In this document: positions 54,131-64,000 of the stretch, piece by piece
How the letters are laid out: every line of letters begins with the position of its first letter
Numbering within the stretch: the stretch's first letter is position 1
Assembly (NCBI GenBank): GCA_963989385.1
Contig: OZ022506.1
Span: 5,187,415 to 5,251,414 of the forward strand
Reading direction: 5' to 3'
Length of the DNA: 64,000 nucleotides
DNA from: Ctena decussata
Lineage: Eukaryota > Mollusca > Bivalvia > Lucinida > Lucinidae
The notes under the pieces: generated by a model
What the model saw: the letters and a program-made list of their open reading frames with translations, nothing else
The model's database searches: none
Told to the model about the DNA's origin: nothing
Program-made: the position numbers and the translations under genes

Positions 54131-56310
54131 TGAATGTAAATGAGCCTTTTGCAGCTTTTTGTGATAATGACTGCATAATTAAACAAAAGAAAACATCGAA
54201 AGTAAATTCACTTTATACACTTTTCAAGATGAGCGTTTTTACGCTTTTGGCTATCATTATAAAACCCCTCTATTTTAGGTTAAAATCTTTGTCCAGTACA
54301 TGACTTTCAGCCGCAAGCATCAGGATTAATAATTATCATTAAGGAATTTTTCAAGTTTCAAAAAGCAGCTGCTCCACAGAGAATGTATTAGACCTGAAGC
54401 TTGAATATGAAGTACATGTAAATATGCTAAACATATAACTACAAGTAAAAAGTATGCAAAGACCAGGAACTGAAACAATCAAAATCCAAATCCGGCCCTC
54501 AAACCATAGTTGGAAACAACTAAGATTACAAATAATCAAGATACAGAGAACATATGGCCAACCGAGTGAGCAGCTTGTTCCCAAAAGGTGGCCACTCAGC
54601 AACCCAAGTTTCACTAGATGATACTTATTTACAAATGCGTTTTAACCTTTTTTTCCAGAATGATCTTAGAATACAGCAAACCATCCGTGTGATAGCCAAG
54701 GATTAAACAGATTATCTCACTTTTATTTATTTATGCACGACTTCACGATGATCTCTGGCTAAGTTATTGCGTTCCCGCCATTTGTAAAAAAAATTCCTTT
54801 TAGTTTATTTAGTTCGAATCAGCATGGGTGTAAGACTAAATTGACTTTTAATGTCTTTGATTAATGGATTTGCACTAGAAACCAAGCATTTCATTCATAA
54901 AATAAGTTTTTGATGATGCAGCTATGTGCATGGAGGAGAAAAGTCTTATTATTCTAACAACTGCAAACTGCGGGTTTTGAGATTATTTGAGTGCATGTCA
55001 ACAACATACTCTATGTCTGAGACTTATAAACAGCTTTTGTGTGCATACTTTGCAAAATCGGTTACCTAACAAGTTGACGGAAGAAGTCCAATAGTTAGAT
55101 TCGATCACAATGAAAGGCATCAAATAGATTTATGTGTAGAGTAAGTGCTTGAGTCTATTAGCCGAGTGTCGAGGTTGCTGCTCCCAGAAGTCTATAATAT
55201 ACAGCATGCATAACCGTACCGCAACAACATAGTTGCTTGAACCTCGGAAGATAACTTGCAAGTTTCTAACGTGCGTACCCATCCGTTTTCAAATAATATA
55301 AAATATATACCATTTTTTTCAAAGTGCTTTTTTGTTTTTTGTTTTTTTTTTGTGAGGAGATAATCATCCTCGATTTCTGTCATTCTAGACAAATCGTTAA
55401 ATTTAAATATTTGAATGAAGTAGTTTAAGCACTCAGCGATCAATTTCAAACACCGTTTCAAAACTATAATCCCGAATAAACATACGTATATACAAATGGC
55501 CTTAAGTGTATCATGATTATGAAGAAGTATTTTATCATTCTGAATATTCAAGACTATAAAGACATGCGCAGGTAATAAATACTTTGGACTCTGTTCAATC
55601 AAACTCCATCCTGCGCAGAATATGATGCACCGTGTGATCATCGCTTTTTGCCAGTAGTATTAAGAAATGACAAAAGATTACACCCGTGAACAGGGATTAG
55701 AAGATCCGGATCAGAATGTAGTGAAGAGAAGACCGATCTGGGTTAGCGTTATATACTTTAGTTCATAATGTATATGTTGGCTTGATATGTCAATATCAGT
55801 TGAAGTATATCATTTTTATTTGAAGTGCTTCGGTTAATCCCAGGACCATGTTATATCACTTTAAAATTTGTAAGTTTCGATAACATTTTAAAAAGGTTCG
55901 TGCTTCTGTTCTAGCCTATGAAAGAGTTGATAAGCATTTGTAAACAAAACCCCACTGTTTGAGAGACAACAAGAACTCACTCAGGAATCTATGACAGTTA
56001 CGCTTTATCAGCAAACCTAAGATAAATTATTAGTCTAAATGATAGTTTAACGATTTGCAATGAACAAGTAAGTCTACAGTAGCTAGCAACATGTTATGCG
56101 GTCGGATTTCTTCTGACGCAGCGGAGAATAGTGTAAAGGGCAATGTTCAGGGACTGATACGATCGAATCCCACAGAAGCACAGCCTTAGGACAATAAGAA
56201 ATAATTTGTTGGGCTATGTATCCCACCCATGTCACGAAACGGGACATAGTAACATAAAGTAACAACATAGTTATTTTTAATCATTACGAGCTAGCCTCAA
56301 ATGACCAACA
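54131..56310. other. Mostly unannotated; repeat X fragment
   Basis: 54480-54605 ('ccggccctcaaacc...ggtggccactcagcaaccc') is a diverged repeat X piece. A T-run lies near 55331-55351. No gene evidence. Confidence 0.4.
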
Positions 56311-56412
56311 ATTCCAGCAGGCACATGACCTCGACATGACGTCGTACTGACGTCGGTGCGACGTCAACACGTCGCATCGACGTCATTATGACGTCATGTA
56401 CCCGCTGGGAAT
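56311..56412. mobile_element. ~100-bp MITE with repeated TGACGTC motifs
   Basis: Imperfect 20-bp TIRs: attccagcaggcacatgac and its counterpart gtcatgtacccgctgggaat. The interior is almost entirely GACGTC or ACGTC units (tgacgtc at least five times, including a full TGACGTCA), spaced about 10-12 bp apart. TGACGTCA is the CREB/ATF site. Confidence 0.7.
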
Positions 56413-57436
56413 ATGAACTACGCCATATTAATGTACAGGAGTTATCAGCACTATCGGAGAGAATAAAGTTCTAGAAAAAATTAATCCTTATGGCTTGGAG
56501 GCAAGGCACATGATCTGTTTAGTTCGTTCCTTGAAAATATTTTAGAATCATCATCGGACCCTTACTGCACGAGCTGCAAAAGCATAAGAGAAAATTATTT
56601 TACTTTTTACGAGGCTTTTCATGGATATCTCAACATCATTTTTGTTATCAACTAAAAGCATAATATAGTAATGATTTGGAAATGGTACAAAGAGCAGTGG
56701 AGAGAGAAGGGGAAGGTTGGAGAGAGTTGGGATGGACCATAAAAGATTCATACTATTTTACGATCCTGTATTTAACTACTTATAGATGATTGAAATAGAT
56801 TTCGATCTAATAAAGCGGTTGCGATTAAGTACTATAAGATTATAAATGCAGTGTAAAAGTTCAGTTCGGGCTAACGTTACAACTTCTATACGTGTGAGTA
56901 AAGAAAACTGAGATATGAGAATGATTAACTTTATTAATCTACTATTTACTTTCCTTGTTATGGTTGAAACTCAATTACTTGCGGTTATTTTGATGATTGA
57001 TCACAACAATAGTCTTGTACTACGGATTTAAAATTATGTATCTGGTTTGCTTTTAATTCAGTTATTTCATTCAATGGAAGTTTATATAGATTTTGCTTTA
57101 CAATGACTTCTCAACGTTTAGTCTGATTTATTCAAAATGAAAATGATTCAAAAAACAAATGCATGGTAAACTGAGGAGCGTCAGAAAAAAATGTGTTTGA
57201 CCCTAAAATGTAGGCGCTTGTTAGACTACAGGGATTCAGAAACTGATGTCTTCAGTTCGAGTTATGCCTCTGGTATAGTGAGGTTTTGAGATACAAGACC
57301 AAGAGACTCATAGCAAACGCATATTGCTGTATAGCCTCTTACGACATCTCCTATGCCATTTTTACATAGCCTCCCCCCACCCCCCATGAAAAAGACTTAG
57401 TTATTTCAAACTAGCCTTTTCAAGCTTACTAAAGCG
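56413..57436. other. Unannotated stretch
   Basis: C-rich run near 57371-57385; otherwise AT-rich without features. Confidence 0.4.
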
Positions 57437-57448
57437 GTGTCATCTATT

Positions 57449-57511
57449 GGGACGCCTGGCCGGAGACTCCCCCCCCCCCAGGCTGCGGACTTAGTCTCCG
57501 GACGGCGTCCC
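57449..57511. repeat. GC-rich 17-bp two-part stem-loop
   Basis: GGGACGCC (57449-57456) pairs with GGCGTCCC (57504-57511), and CCGGAGACT (57460-57468) pairs with AGTCTCCGG (57493-57501). The 24-nt loop contains a C-run. It is strikingly GC-rich against its neighbourhood. The following 'cagcaggtgcgggtc' resembles a block in SINE family 2, so it could be a diverged SINE-type head. Confidence 0.7.
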
Positions 57512-57639
57512 CAGAGCGACGCCCTTTACTACTTGCGCCTGCAGCAGGTGCGGGTCATCTTCTTTTTTCGCCGAACAATTTTACCATTCATTGCCCTACT
57601 CCCTCTTTCCCTGCTAGGAACAAGTGTGCTGTTTTTGCA

Positions 57640-58390
57640 GGGTCGTTATGTCCTGTACATATTCTTTACCATCAACCAAACGTACCGTCATTTGTAATGC
57701 AGTTTCACGAGATGCAACACATCAAAATCTCAGTCTTTTACCAATTCGTGTTTAATATTTCGTTTATTGTAGCGTTGTATTTATTTGGTTACTATGATTT
57801 ACAGGAACATTGTACAATCACCCATTTTAGTATTAAAACTTGACTCACATGGTCCCCGCTAAAGGCATTGTTTGTTCACTTTTGATTTTTGGAATCACTT
57901 ATTTCTGTGTTCAGGTTTCTTTCTCAAAACGTATTTTTTATTTTTTTTTTGCTAATTGTTTCTATTTCTTATCGTTTGAAAACCTTTGATAGAAGCGAAA
58001 GCGCTTTAAAAAAGATGTCTGAAATTTATGACGCAACAAATAACCTGCGCGTGCAAAACGAATATGGCCGCTACTGGTCTCCTGCCAGTATAGTTCTAAA
58101 TATACGTCGACGCAAATCTTGCGGCCGCACTTCCTTCGTCAATTCTCACAGATTTTTATGAAAAAAAATTATGAAACGTAAAATGAAATCATTCTTGCGA
58201 GATCAAGCTGGCCATATAATACCATGGATGCCAAAGTTCCAGTTGGAATTAAGGCCCTTTTAACACACCAGTTTCAACAGTTTGTAAGTAGGTGTGTAAA
58301 AGTCACATTGCACTGATACTGCCATGTCCACATCTGAGAGGAAGTTGGCCTTGCATCCTTTATTTGTAGTTTTTCAAGAAGAAAACAGAG
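57640..58390. other. Unannotated stretch
   Basis: The ORF at 57889-58161 is unremarkable; no repeats seen. Confidence 0.4.
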
Positions 58391-58486
58391 GATCTTACAC
58401 GAGTGGTCATTTCATATGAAATTTATGAAACGAGCCTTCGACGAGTTTCATAAATTTCATATGAAATGACCACGAGTGTAAGATTC
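58391..58486. repeat. Near-perfect 96-bp inverted repeat
   Basis: 'ggtcatttcatatgaaattt' to 'cgagccttcg' pairs with 'acgagtttcataaatttcat' to 'gaccac', with mismatches in 'acgag/ctcgt'. The shared 'tgcgttccaactgt' links its right flank to 62078-62095 in the opposite orientation, so a dispersed family is likely. Confidence 0.8.
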
Positions 58487-59864
58487 TATTTACAGTTGGA
58501 ACGCAGCTCCAAGGAGTAGGGATATAATCAAACACATAGCAACGATTTTTTGTTCGAAATTGTCCCATCAAAATGGCTATCGACGAACCCCATTGTACTT
58601 TCACGCCACCATACAGATTAATCAAATCGCCCCACCGCTTGAAATTTTAAGAGAACTTTTCAGACTTCCAGTATTGAATATTTCTGTTAAAATAATTCCA
58701 AGACATCATTTTCCGCCTGTGTAATTATTGACGAAACAGTGCCCTTTACGTCAGCGTCAGACATGTGAACAAAAATTCGCGATTTACAGCTTATTCGACT
58801 TTCTCCAAAACGCAGACCTATGCCATGTAAAACACTGATATATGCTCTACTTTTATGTGAAATTTCAGAAAATTTGGTTTTGGAACATTTTAAAATTGCA
58901 AAATAACATACAGCTACTCAGTTTGTAAAAACAAAATGGCGTCGAAATCATGCCAGCTTTATGTGACATCGCGCGCCGTGTTCATTGCAAAAACAACAAT
59001 ATCGCAACTCTGCCTTTCCGAAGAAACTTTACCACGTAACATAAATTAGTTTCCGACCAAGACAGAATAAAACAGACAAGCAAATATATTTTATTCTTTT
59101 ATTGACAAGGAATAATTTCAACTCTCACCTCCATACAGACCCTTGCAATTTGTAAACACGACTAAGTATTGACAAACTTCTGACGTAAATTTGAATCAAT
59201 AAGGAGTTTGTTTAGTACCTGAGAAGACGGACTTAATCAGCATTGAATGTCTATTTAGGTACAGCTCATGCTACCGCTCATGGTTAACATAAATACCTAA
59301 AAATTTGACACTTAAATTTATTCAATTAGCATATCACGCGCTTGAGTTCAAAACTTAAATTATCGACTGCATTTCAGTTACTGGGTGGGACAGTTAGAAG
59401 GGGTGGGGTGCACTCTGAAGGTGGTATGTTTGAAAAAAATAACACGCCCAAAACTGAAATTCACACCCTGTCAGGTACGCGATTCAGTATTTTTCTAGAG
59501 TAGATGTAGGCCCCTATTTTCTTTTTTTTTTGAACGCCAGGGGCGGGGGAAGAAAAAGGGTGTGTGGGAGGGGGGGGGCTGTTGGAGGGTATGCGGTTGT
59601 GGAACAAGATGCTATGCACTTCATCTGAAAGGGGTTTGGAATGCAAACTGTATCCTTTAAGAGATGGCCCCCAAACCTACTAGATCTAAGAAGGGAGGCA
59701 AACTATAATAATAATAGTTACTTCCTCTGAATGTATATCCATTCTGTTTATTAGAGGTATTTCGCTAGTGACTTCGGTCCGACAGTTCACCCGTTTCATA
59801 AAATGCTTGGCACTTGGGGCGTTTAATAGAATTGTTGTTTTTCACAATTTAGAATCCCAAAATT
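58487..59864. other. Unannotated, with G-rich tract
   Basis: A G-rich segment lies at 59538-59605. The adjacent minus-strand ORF is its low-complexity translation. Confidence 0.4.
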
Positions 59865-60109
59865 CGCATGAACCTTGTATACTTATTCAAGCAACCCATC
59901 ATTGCCTTCATTTAGCAAAATGTGCATGAACAAAAAGCTACCAGCCAAGACTAAGATAGCCTGCACTAAAATTGTTATAAAAGTTAAGATGAACAGCTTG
60001 CATGTGTGCATTCTATTATGGATCTTGGCTGGTAGCTTTTTTGTTCATGCACATTTTGCGAAATGAAGGCAATGATGGGTTGCTTGAATAAGTATACAAG
60101 GTTCATGCG
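59865..60109. mobile_element. 245-bp MITE with ~85-bp terminal inverted repeats
   Basis: CGCATGAACCTTGTATAC...and GTATACAAGGTTCATGCG at the tips continue as matching arms through 'aagcaacccatcattgcctt' and 'gtgcatgaacaaaaagctac' to 'agccaaga', with a ~70-bp unpaired centre. No clear TSD. The ORF at 59875-60066 is formed by the two arms and is not a gene. Confidence 0.88.
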
Positions 60110-60873
60110 TATTTCAACAGTTCCTCACACGCCCGCTATTTTCAACTTTCAAACAGATTGTTTAAGTATACTGTCAATGGTCTTTGCGCTTATAATAAAT
60201 TCGGGATGTGGAATTTGCCAAAGTGGAGCGATTTGTATACAGTTTAAGGTCATGTACAGTGCTTTGCTTCCACGGAATAAATGGCTGTTTTTGTGCCACG
60301 TGCCAAACGTCGGATGGCACGTAGCAAGCCTCGAAATTTTCCCCACACCTCCCACATCCGCACACCCCGACACATTTTCAGGCTCATAATCGAACACACG
60401 AAATGCTCTTCGTATCTCAATTCAAGACGGAAAGTGTTTGCTTGCAAGCCAGTCAGGGTTTTGCTATTCGCTTATATATATATACAGCTTTGTATCTTGA
60501 AGCGGTCTTGTTAGACGAAGCAGATTTTGCTGTTATCATATCCGACAAGATTCCTCTTTCCCTGTTGCGGCTCAACTGTTGGTAAGATTCAAATGATTGT
60601 AATAAATCTCAGTGTGTGTAACAACAATGAGACCAAATCTGGCAGAGAGAGAAGTGTGTGTAACAACAATGAAGCCCAAATCGGGCTGAGAGAGAGAGAG
60701 AGAGAGTGTACGCTTTCACAGCAACGACTGCTCAAGTCATGTTTGGGACCTATACATCACTCCAGGCATCAGTCAAGACGAATTCGCCCACTTCCTTGGC
60801 CCCCACCCACCCCCACCCTCGTCACCAACCTCCTCCTTCCATCCGCACCTGGCTTGTTTCTTTCTAAGTAGCT
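60110..60873. other. Unannotated, with (GA)n and a 20-bp duplication
   Basis: 'gtgtgtaacaacaatga' occurs at 60613 and 60655. (GA)n lies at 60687-60707. No gene evidence. Confidence 0.5.
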
Positions 60874-61109
60874 TGAGCCGCGACGCGAGAAAACAAACAA
60901 TGTGATTGTGCGCCCAGCGCAGACTAAGATAATCCTGGACATCCGCCCAGTCTGATCAGAGTCTTCGCTGTCCGCATGAAGGTAGCTTAGACCCTTAGCT
61001 ACCCTTAAAGCGCTTAGGGAAGACTGCGCAGACTAGGCGGATGCCGAGGCTGATCTGAGTCTGCGCTGGGCGCACAACCCTTTTGTTGATTTTCTCGTGT
61101 CGCGGCTTA
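60874..61109. mobile_element. Foldback MITE, GAGCCGCGAC family, copy 4
   Basis: It starts TGAGCCGCGACGCGAGAAAA and ends TTTCTCGTGTCGCGGCTTA. 'gcgcccagcgcagact' and 'agtctgcgctgggcgc' form inner arms. Confidence 0.88.
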
Positions 61110-63160
61110 TATATTCTCTGTAATTGTTGAGCAAATTATAAAATCAAATCGTAAATTTTTCGAAGTCAAAACAAACACAACGACAAGAAAGAAACTCTTT
61201 ACTTCGCACTGATGCATTTTATGTTCGACTTAACGTTATAATCCATTTACATGGCATGCGGACTGGCAATCTAGCTCGAGGCAATATACGTCATTTTCTT
61301 TTATTACGTCACAACATTGACCTAATAACTTATTTGACAGAAAACAGATGACTGTTTGAAAGATAAATAATTAGAAAAGGATATTATTTCCACAAATTTG
61401 AGTGGCAGAACGTCAGATTTGTACAATGCCAATCAGTTCAGGAGTTAGGTAAGGTACGTTCTACCAGTTTGTAATCTAGTCTATTTTAACTAAACTCCGT
61501 AATTTTTCTCCTCTTCAAGTATTTAGCAATCTGAGCTAATGTTTCACAAGCTGTCGACCTCAATTTTCTGTCTAAATTGTGGCTGTCCGGCAAATATTGC
61601 TGGTGCTCATATCACGTGCAAGACCGTTTCCTGAGCGTTAAAACTACAGATGCCATCTTTTATTTTGCAATTTAAAAATGTTCCAAAACGATATTGCTTG
61701 AATTTTCACATGCAAAAAGAAGAAATAATAAAGTTTTCGATGGCATGGGTGTGCGCATTGGAGAAAGTCTCAGCTTTCTGTAAATTATGTTTTATGTTGA
61801 TGCAAGTTTTCGGTAGAATCAAGATAGAGTATTGTATTTTGACGATGAATATTTAGCATTTCGAGCAATTTTGGCCCTGAATTTTGTTGAGAAAGCCTGC
61901 TTAATACTGGTTAGCATAACATTTTTATGTGTTGAATCATTTTAATATAATCCATGTCTCTATATACATTTGAGAATAATGGGAAATTTCGTCAAGAACC
62001 ATGTTCGCCAGTTTTAGGGCCTATTTTTTTATGTGGAAGGATGCACCGTTGTAAATACAATCACCGCTTTTCGAGGGTTTGCGTTCCAACTGTTATCATA
62101 TGACCCTTTAAAATCGAGTTTATCACCTTCAGAAATAACATCGATTCAACAAGAAAACGCATTGTTGACACGGACGTTGTCATTGACGTTACATGTACGC
62201 GCCAAAGTATTATTACACGTGTGGTCATACAATTTTTATGACACGACGATATCCACTGAATAACAGCGTCGTCATATGTTAAATATATATATTGCATAAC
62301 CGATTGTCATATAAAAATACAAATGATAATAACCAGAAAATGTCACAATCACAAAGCACAATCCACCCAAGACACCGAAAGAGGGGAGAGGGGAAACGCA
62401 AACCGCAACGCGAACTATTTTGTCATGTGATATTCAGATCATCCTTTTCCATCACGCAAGGTAACCAGAGACCTCGCTGTTGGCTGTATGGCTTGGGCTA
62501 CTTCCACAGATGGCTGATGTGACAAGCGAAGGCTCTGATCAGAGCCTTTACTGTCACTAATGCCACATTGTTGGAAATCACATGATGTGGCTCACATTTC
62601 TTCGACATTACAAAGGGTGACGAGAGATATGGCAAACTATGATATGAAAAAAAATATGTAGTTGCGTGTATATAATGTCGCCCACAGTTTGACAGAATCG
62701 TACAGATCCTTGATTTTGAATCGTACAGATCCTTGATTTCACATGAATGAAAAATCTCAAAACAGTTTAAATGTTTATCATGGGAAGTTCAATTAAGCAA
62801 ATATGTTAATTCAATTATACTGGTATATCGTACACTATATCGATATATGTATTCATTAATAGAGTTGAGTATATAATTACCAGATTTGATAAATATTAGG
62901 GTGGCACGCAACGACTGGTTATGTGCTCCAACCAATAAAAAACGTTGAAAGTTTAAAAGATGTTTAATTAAACGGAACTCCGTATGCATCTATGTGTTAG
63001 TTAATACTGGTTGCGAAAATAAGAATCTTTGTTTAAGGACGTATTCAAAACAGCCACACCACTTTAACTAATTGATTACATTTCTTTCCGCCAAAAACAG
63101 ACCCAGCCTGCAACACTGATCAAGTCAGTTGGATTTCTGTTTTCTCATTGACGAATTTCA
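61110..63160. other. Mostly unannotated; eroded foldback relic near 62.46-62.59 kb
   Basis: 'gcttgggctacttccacaga', 'gaaggctctgatcagagcct' and 'ccacattgttgg' resemble the inner part of the GAGCCGCGAC family without its tips. The rest is unrecognised. Confidence 0.4.
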
Positions 63161-63172
63161 AACAACTGATAA

Positions 63173-63393
63173 GGGGGTGGTCGGGTAGTGCGATGGTTCT
63201 TTGTGTAGCTTCCAGTGCCGGGGCGTCCTACTGATTTGGAACATTTTAGGACAAGGGCCTATTGTGCTCGCAGTAGGTGCGGGTGGGGATGTTTGGACAT
63301 TTTTCTCTCGTCTATCATTTCTCCTCTTTCTCCCTCTCTTGGAGACGGCCCGATATAGATTGAAATACTGTCTCAAAGGGCCGTTAACCCCAA

Positions 63394-63424
<31 letters not shown>
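63173..63424 (+). mobile_element. SINE family 2, copy 3, 12-bp TSD
   Basis: AACAACTGATAA lies at 63161-63172 and 63425-63436. The tail is (CAAT)n with at least six units, the longest here, and the body is close to copy 4. Confidence 0.93.
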
Positions 63425-63426
<2 letters not shown>

Positions 63427-63526
63427 CAACTGATAACCTGAGAGAAAGTTAAGGTATGTTAACAAAGCCATAGTCTGACAACCTGTCATTTGTATACGTC
63501 ACGGATGTGGTATTTGTGTATCTGCC
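63425..63526. other. Spacer between two SINEs
   Basis: About 100 bp of unique-looking sequence. It contains the right TSD of copy 3 and the left TSD of copy 4. Confidence 0.6.
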
Positions 63527-63764
63527 GGGGGAGGTCGGGTGGTGCGATGGTGCTGTTTTTAACTTCCAGTGCCGGGGCGTCCTACTTATTTGGAATATTG
63601 TAGGGCAAGGGCCTACTGTGCTTGCAGTAGGTGCGGGTGGGGGTTGTTTGGACATTTTTTCTCTCGTCTATCATTTCCCCTCTTTCTCCCTCTCTGAGAG
63701 ACGGTCCGCTATAGACTGAAATACTGTCTCAAAGGGCCGCTAAACCCAAATCAATCAATCAATC
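63527..63764 (+). mobile_element. SINE family 2, copy 4, 10-bp TSD
   Basis: TGTATCTGCC flanks it at 63517-63526 and 63765-63774. It has the same start ('ggtcgggtggtgcgatggtg') and (CAAT)n end as the others. It sits in the same orientation as copy 3, about 100 bp away, but as an independent insertion. Confidence 0.93.
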
Positions 63765-64000
63765 TGTATCTGCCAGGAAGATCAATTTATGTACACAACT
63801 TGCAAGGTGGAGAGGGCAGCGTTGTGGACTTAGACTAACATTACTTTGGTTTAAACATACTTTATTTCCAAAATTGCATGCACATTACAACATACATGTA
63901 TAAACAAGATAGTTGCACTAAGAAATAGGATCAGAACGAAAGCTGATAGCTTGTACAGCTCTTCTCTGGAACATAAATAAACTGTGCACTATCAGGCAGA

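Noticed and set aside
55192..55641. 149-codon minus-strand ORF
   Set aside because: AT-rich with a Lys/Thr low-complexity stretch from a T-run; no domain or conservation signal visible.

Overview
The window looks like non-genic, repeat-dense DNA from a marine invertebrate, most likely a bivalve mollusc. The organism call is an inference. It rests on the AT-rich base composition, the absence of compact genes, tRNA-derived SINEs, and hairpin-capped tandem-repeat elements whose ends resemble repeats I associate with bivalve genomes. I found no host protein-coding exon that I would defend. All coding sequence I recognise belongs to mobile elements: one intact LTR retrotransposon, a decayed pogo/Tigger-type transposase, two decayed copies of one non-LTR reverse transcriptase, and a decayed RNase H domain.

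Layout. 0-10 kb: diffuse tandem duplications, a short hairpin-capped ~154-bp array (3.5-4.1 kb), an RNase H relic (5.9-6.35 kb), and a perfect 92-bp palindrome set in (TA)n next to a Penelope-like terminus with a hammerhead-like core (8.4-8.9 kb). 10-20 kb: the first foldback element of the GAGCCGCGAC family, a ~440-bp-monomer hairpin-capped element interrupted by a TTAA-flanked MITE, a 223-bp foldback insertion whose empty site is also in the window, a ~156-bp array, and a ~165-bp array carrying X-box palindromes. 20-28 kb: a full-length tRNA-derived SINE and a second hairpin-capped element (22.0-24.0 kb).

28-37 kb: the main feature, a complete minus-strand Ty3/gypsy-like LTR retrotransposon (29273-36782). 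It has 1429-bp LTRs differing at one base, a CAGGG target-site duplication, PBS, PPT, a gag ORF with a SCAN-like capsid region, and a 1233-codon pol ORF. Integrase lies upstream of reverse transcriptase and RNase H, which is the Ty1/copia order on gypsy-type domains and the hallmark of the Gmr1-like clade. Gag and pol overlap in different frames at an A10 run.

37-64 kb: a dispersed low-copy repeat, a LINE relic (42.2-44.4 kb) with a SINE nested in it, four copies of a second SINE family (three with clear TSDs), a pogo-type element (47.45-52.14 kb) split by a third hairpin-capped array with an exact 145-bp period, a second LINE 3' relic, more foldback elements, a CRE-rich MITE and several long inverted repeats. 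The nesting gives relative ages: LINE, then SINE; pogo, then array; tandem array, then TTAA MITE; local duplication, then gypsy element.
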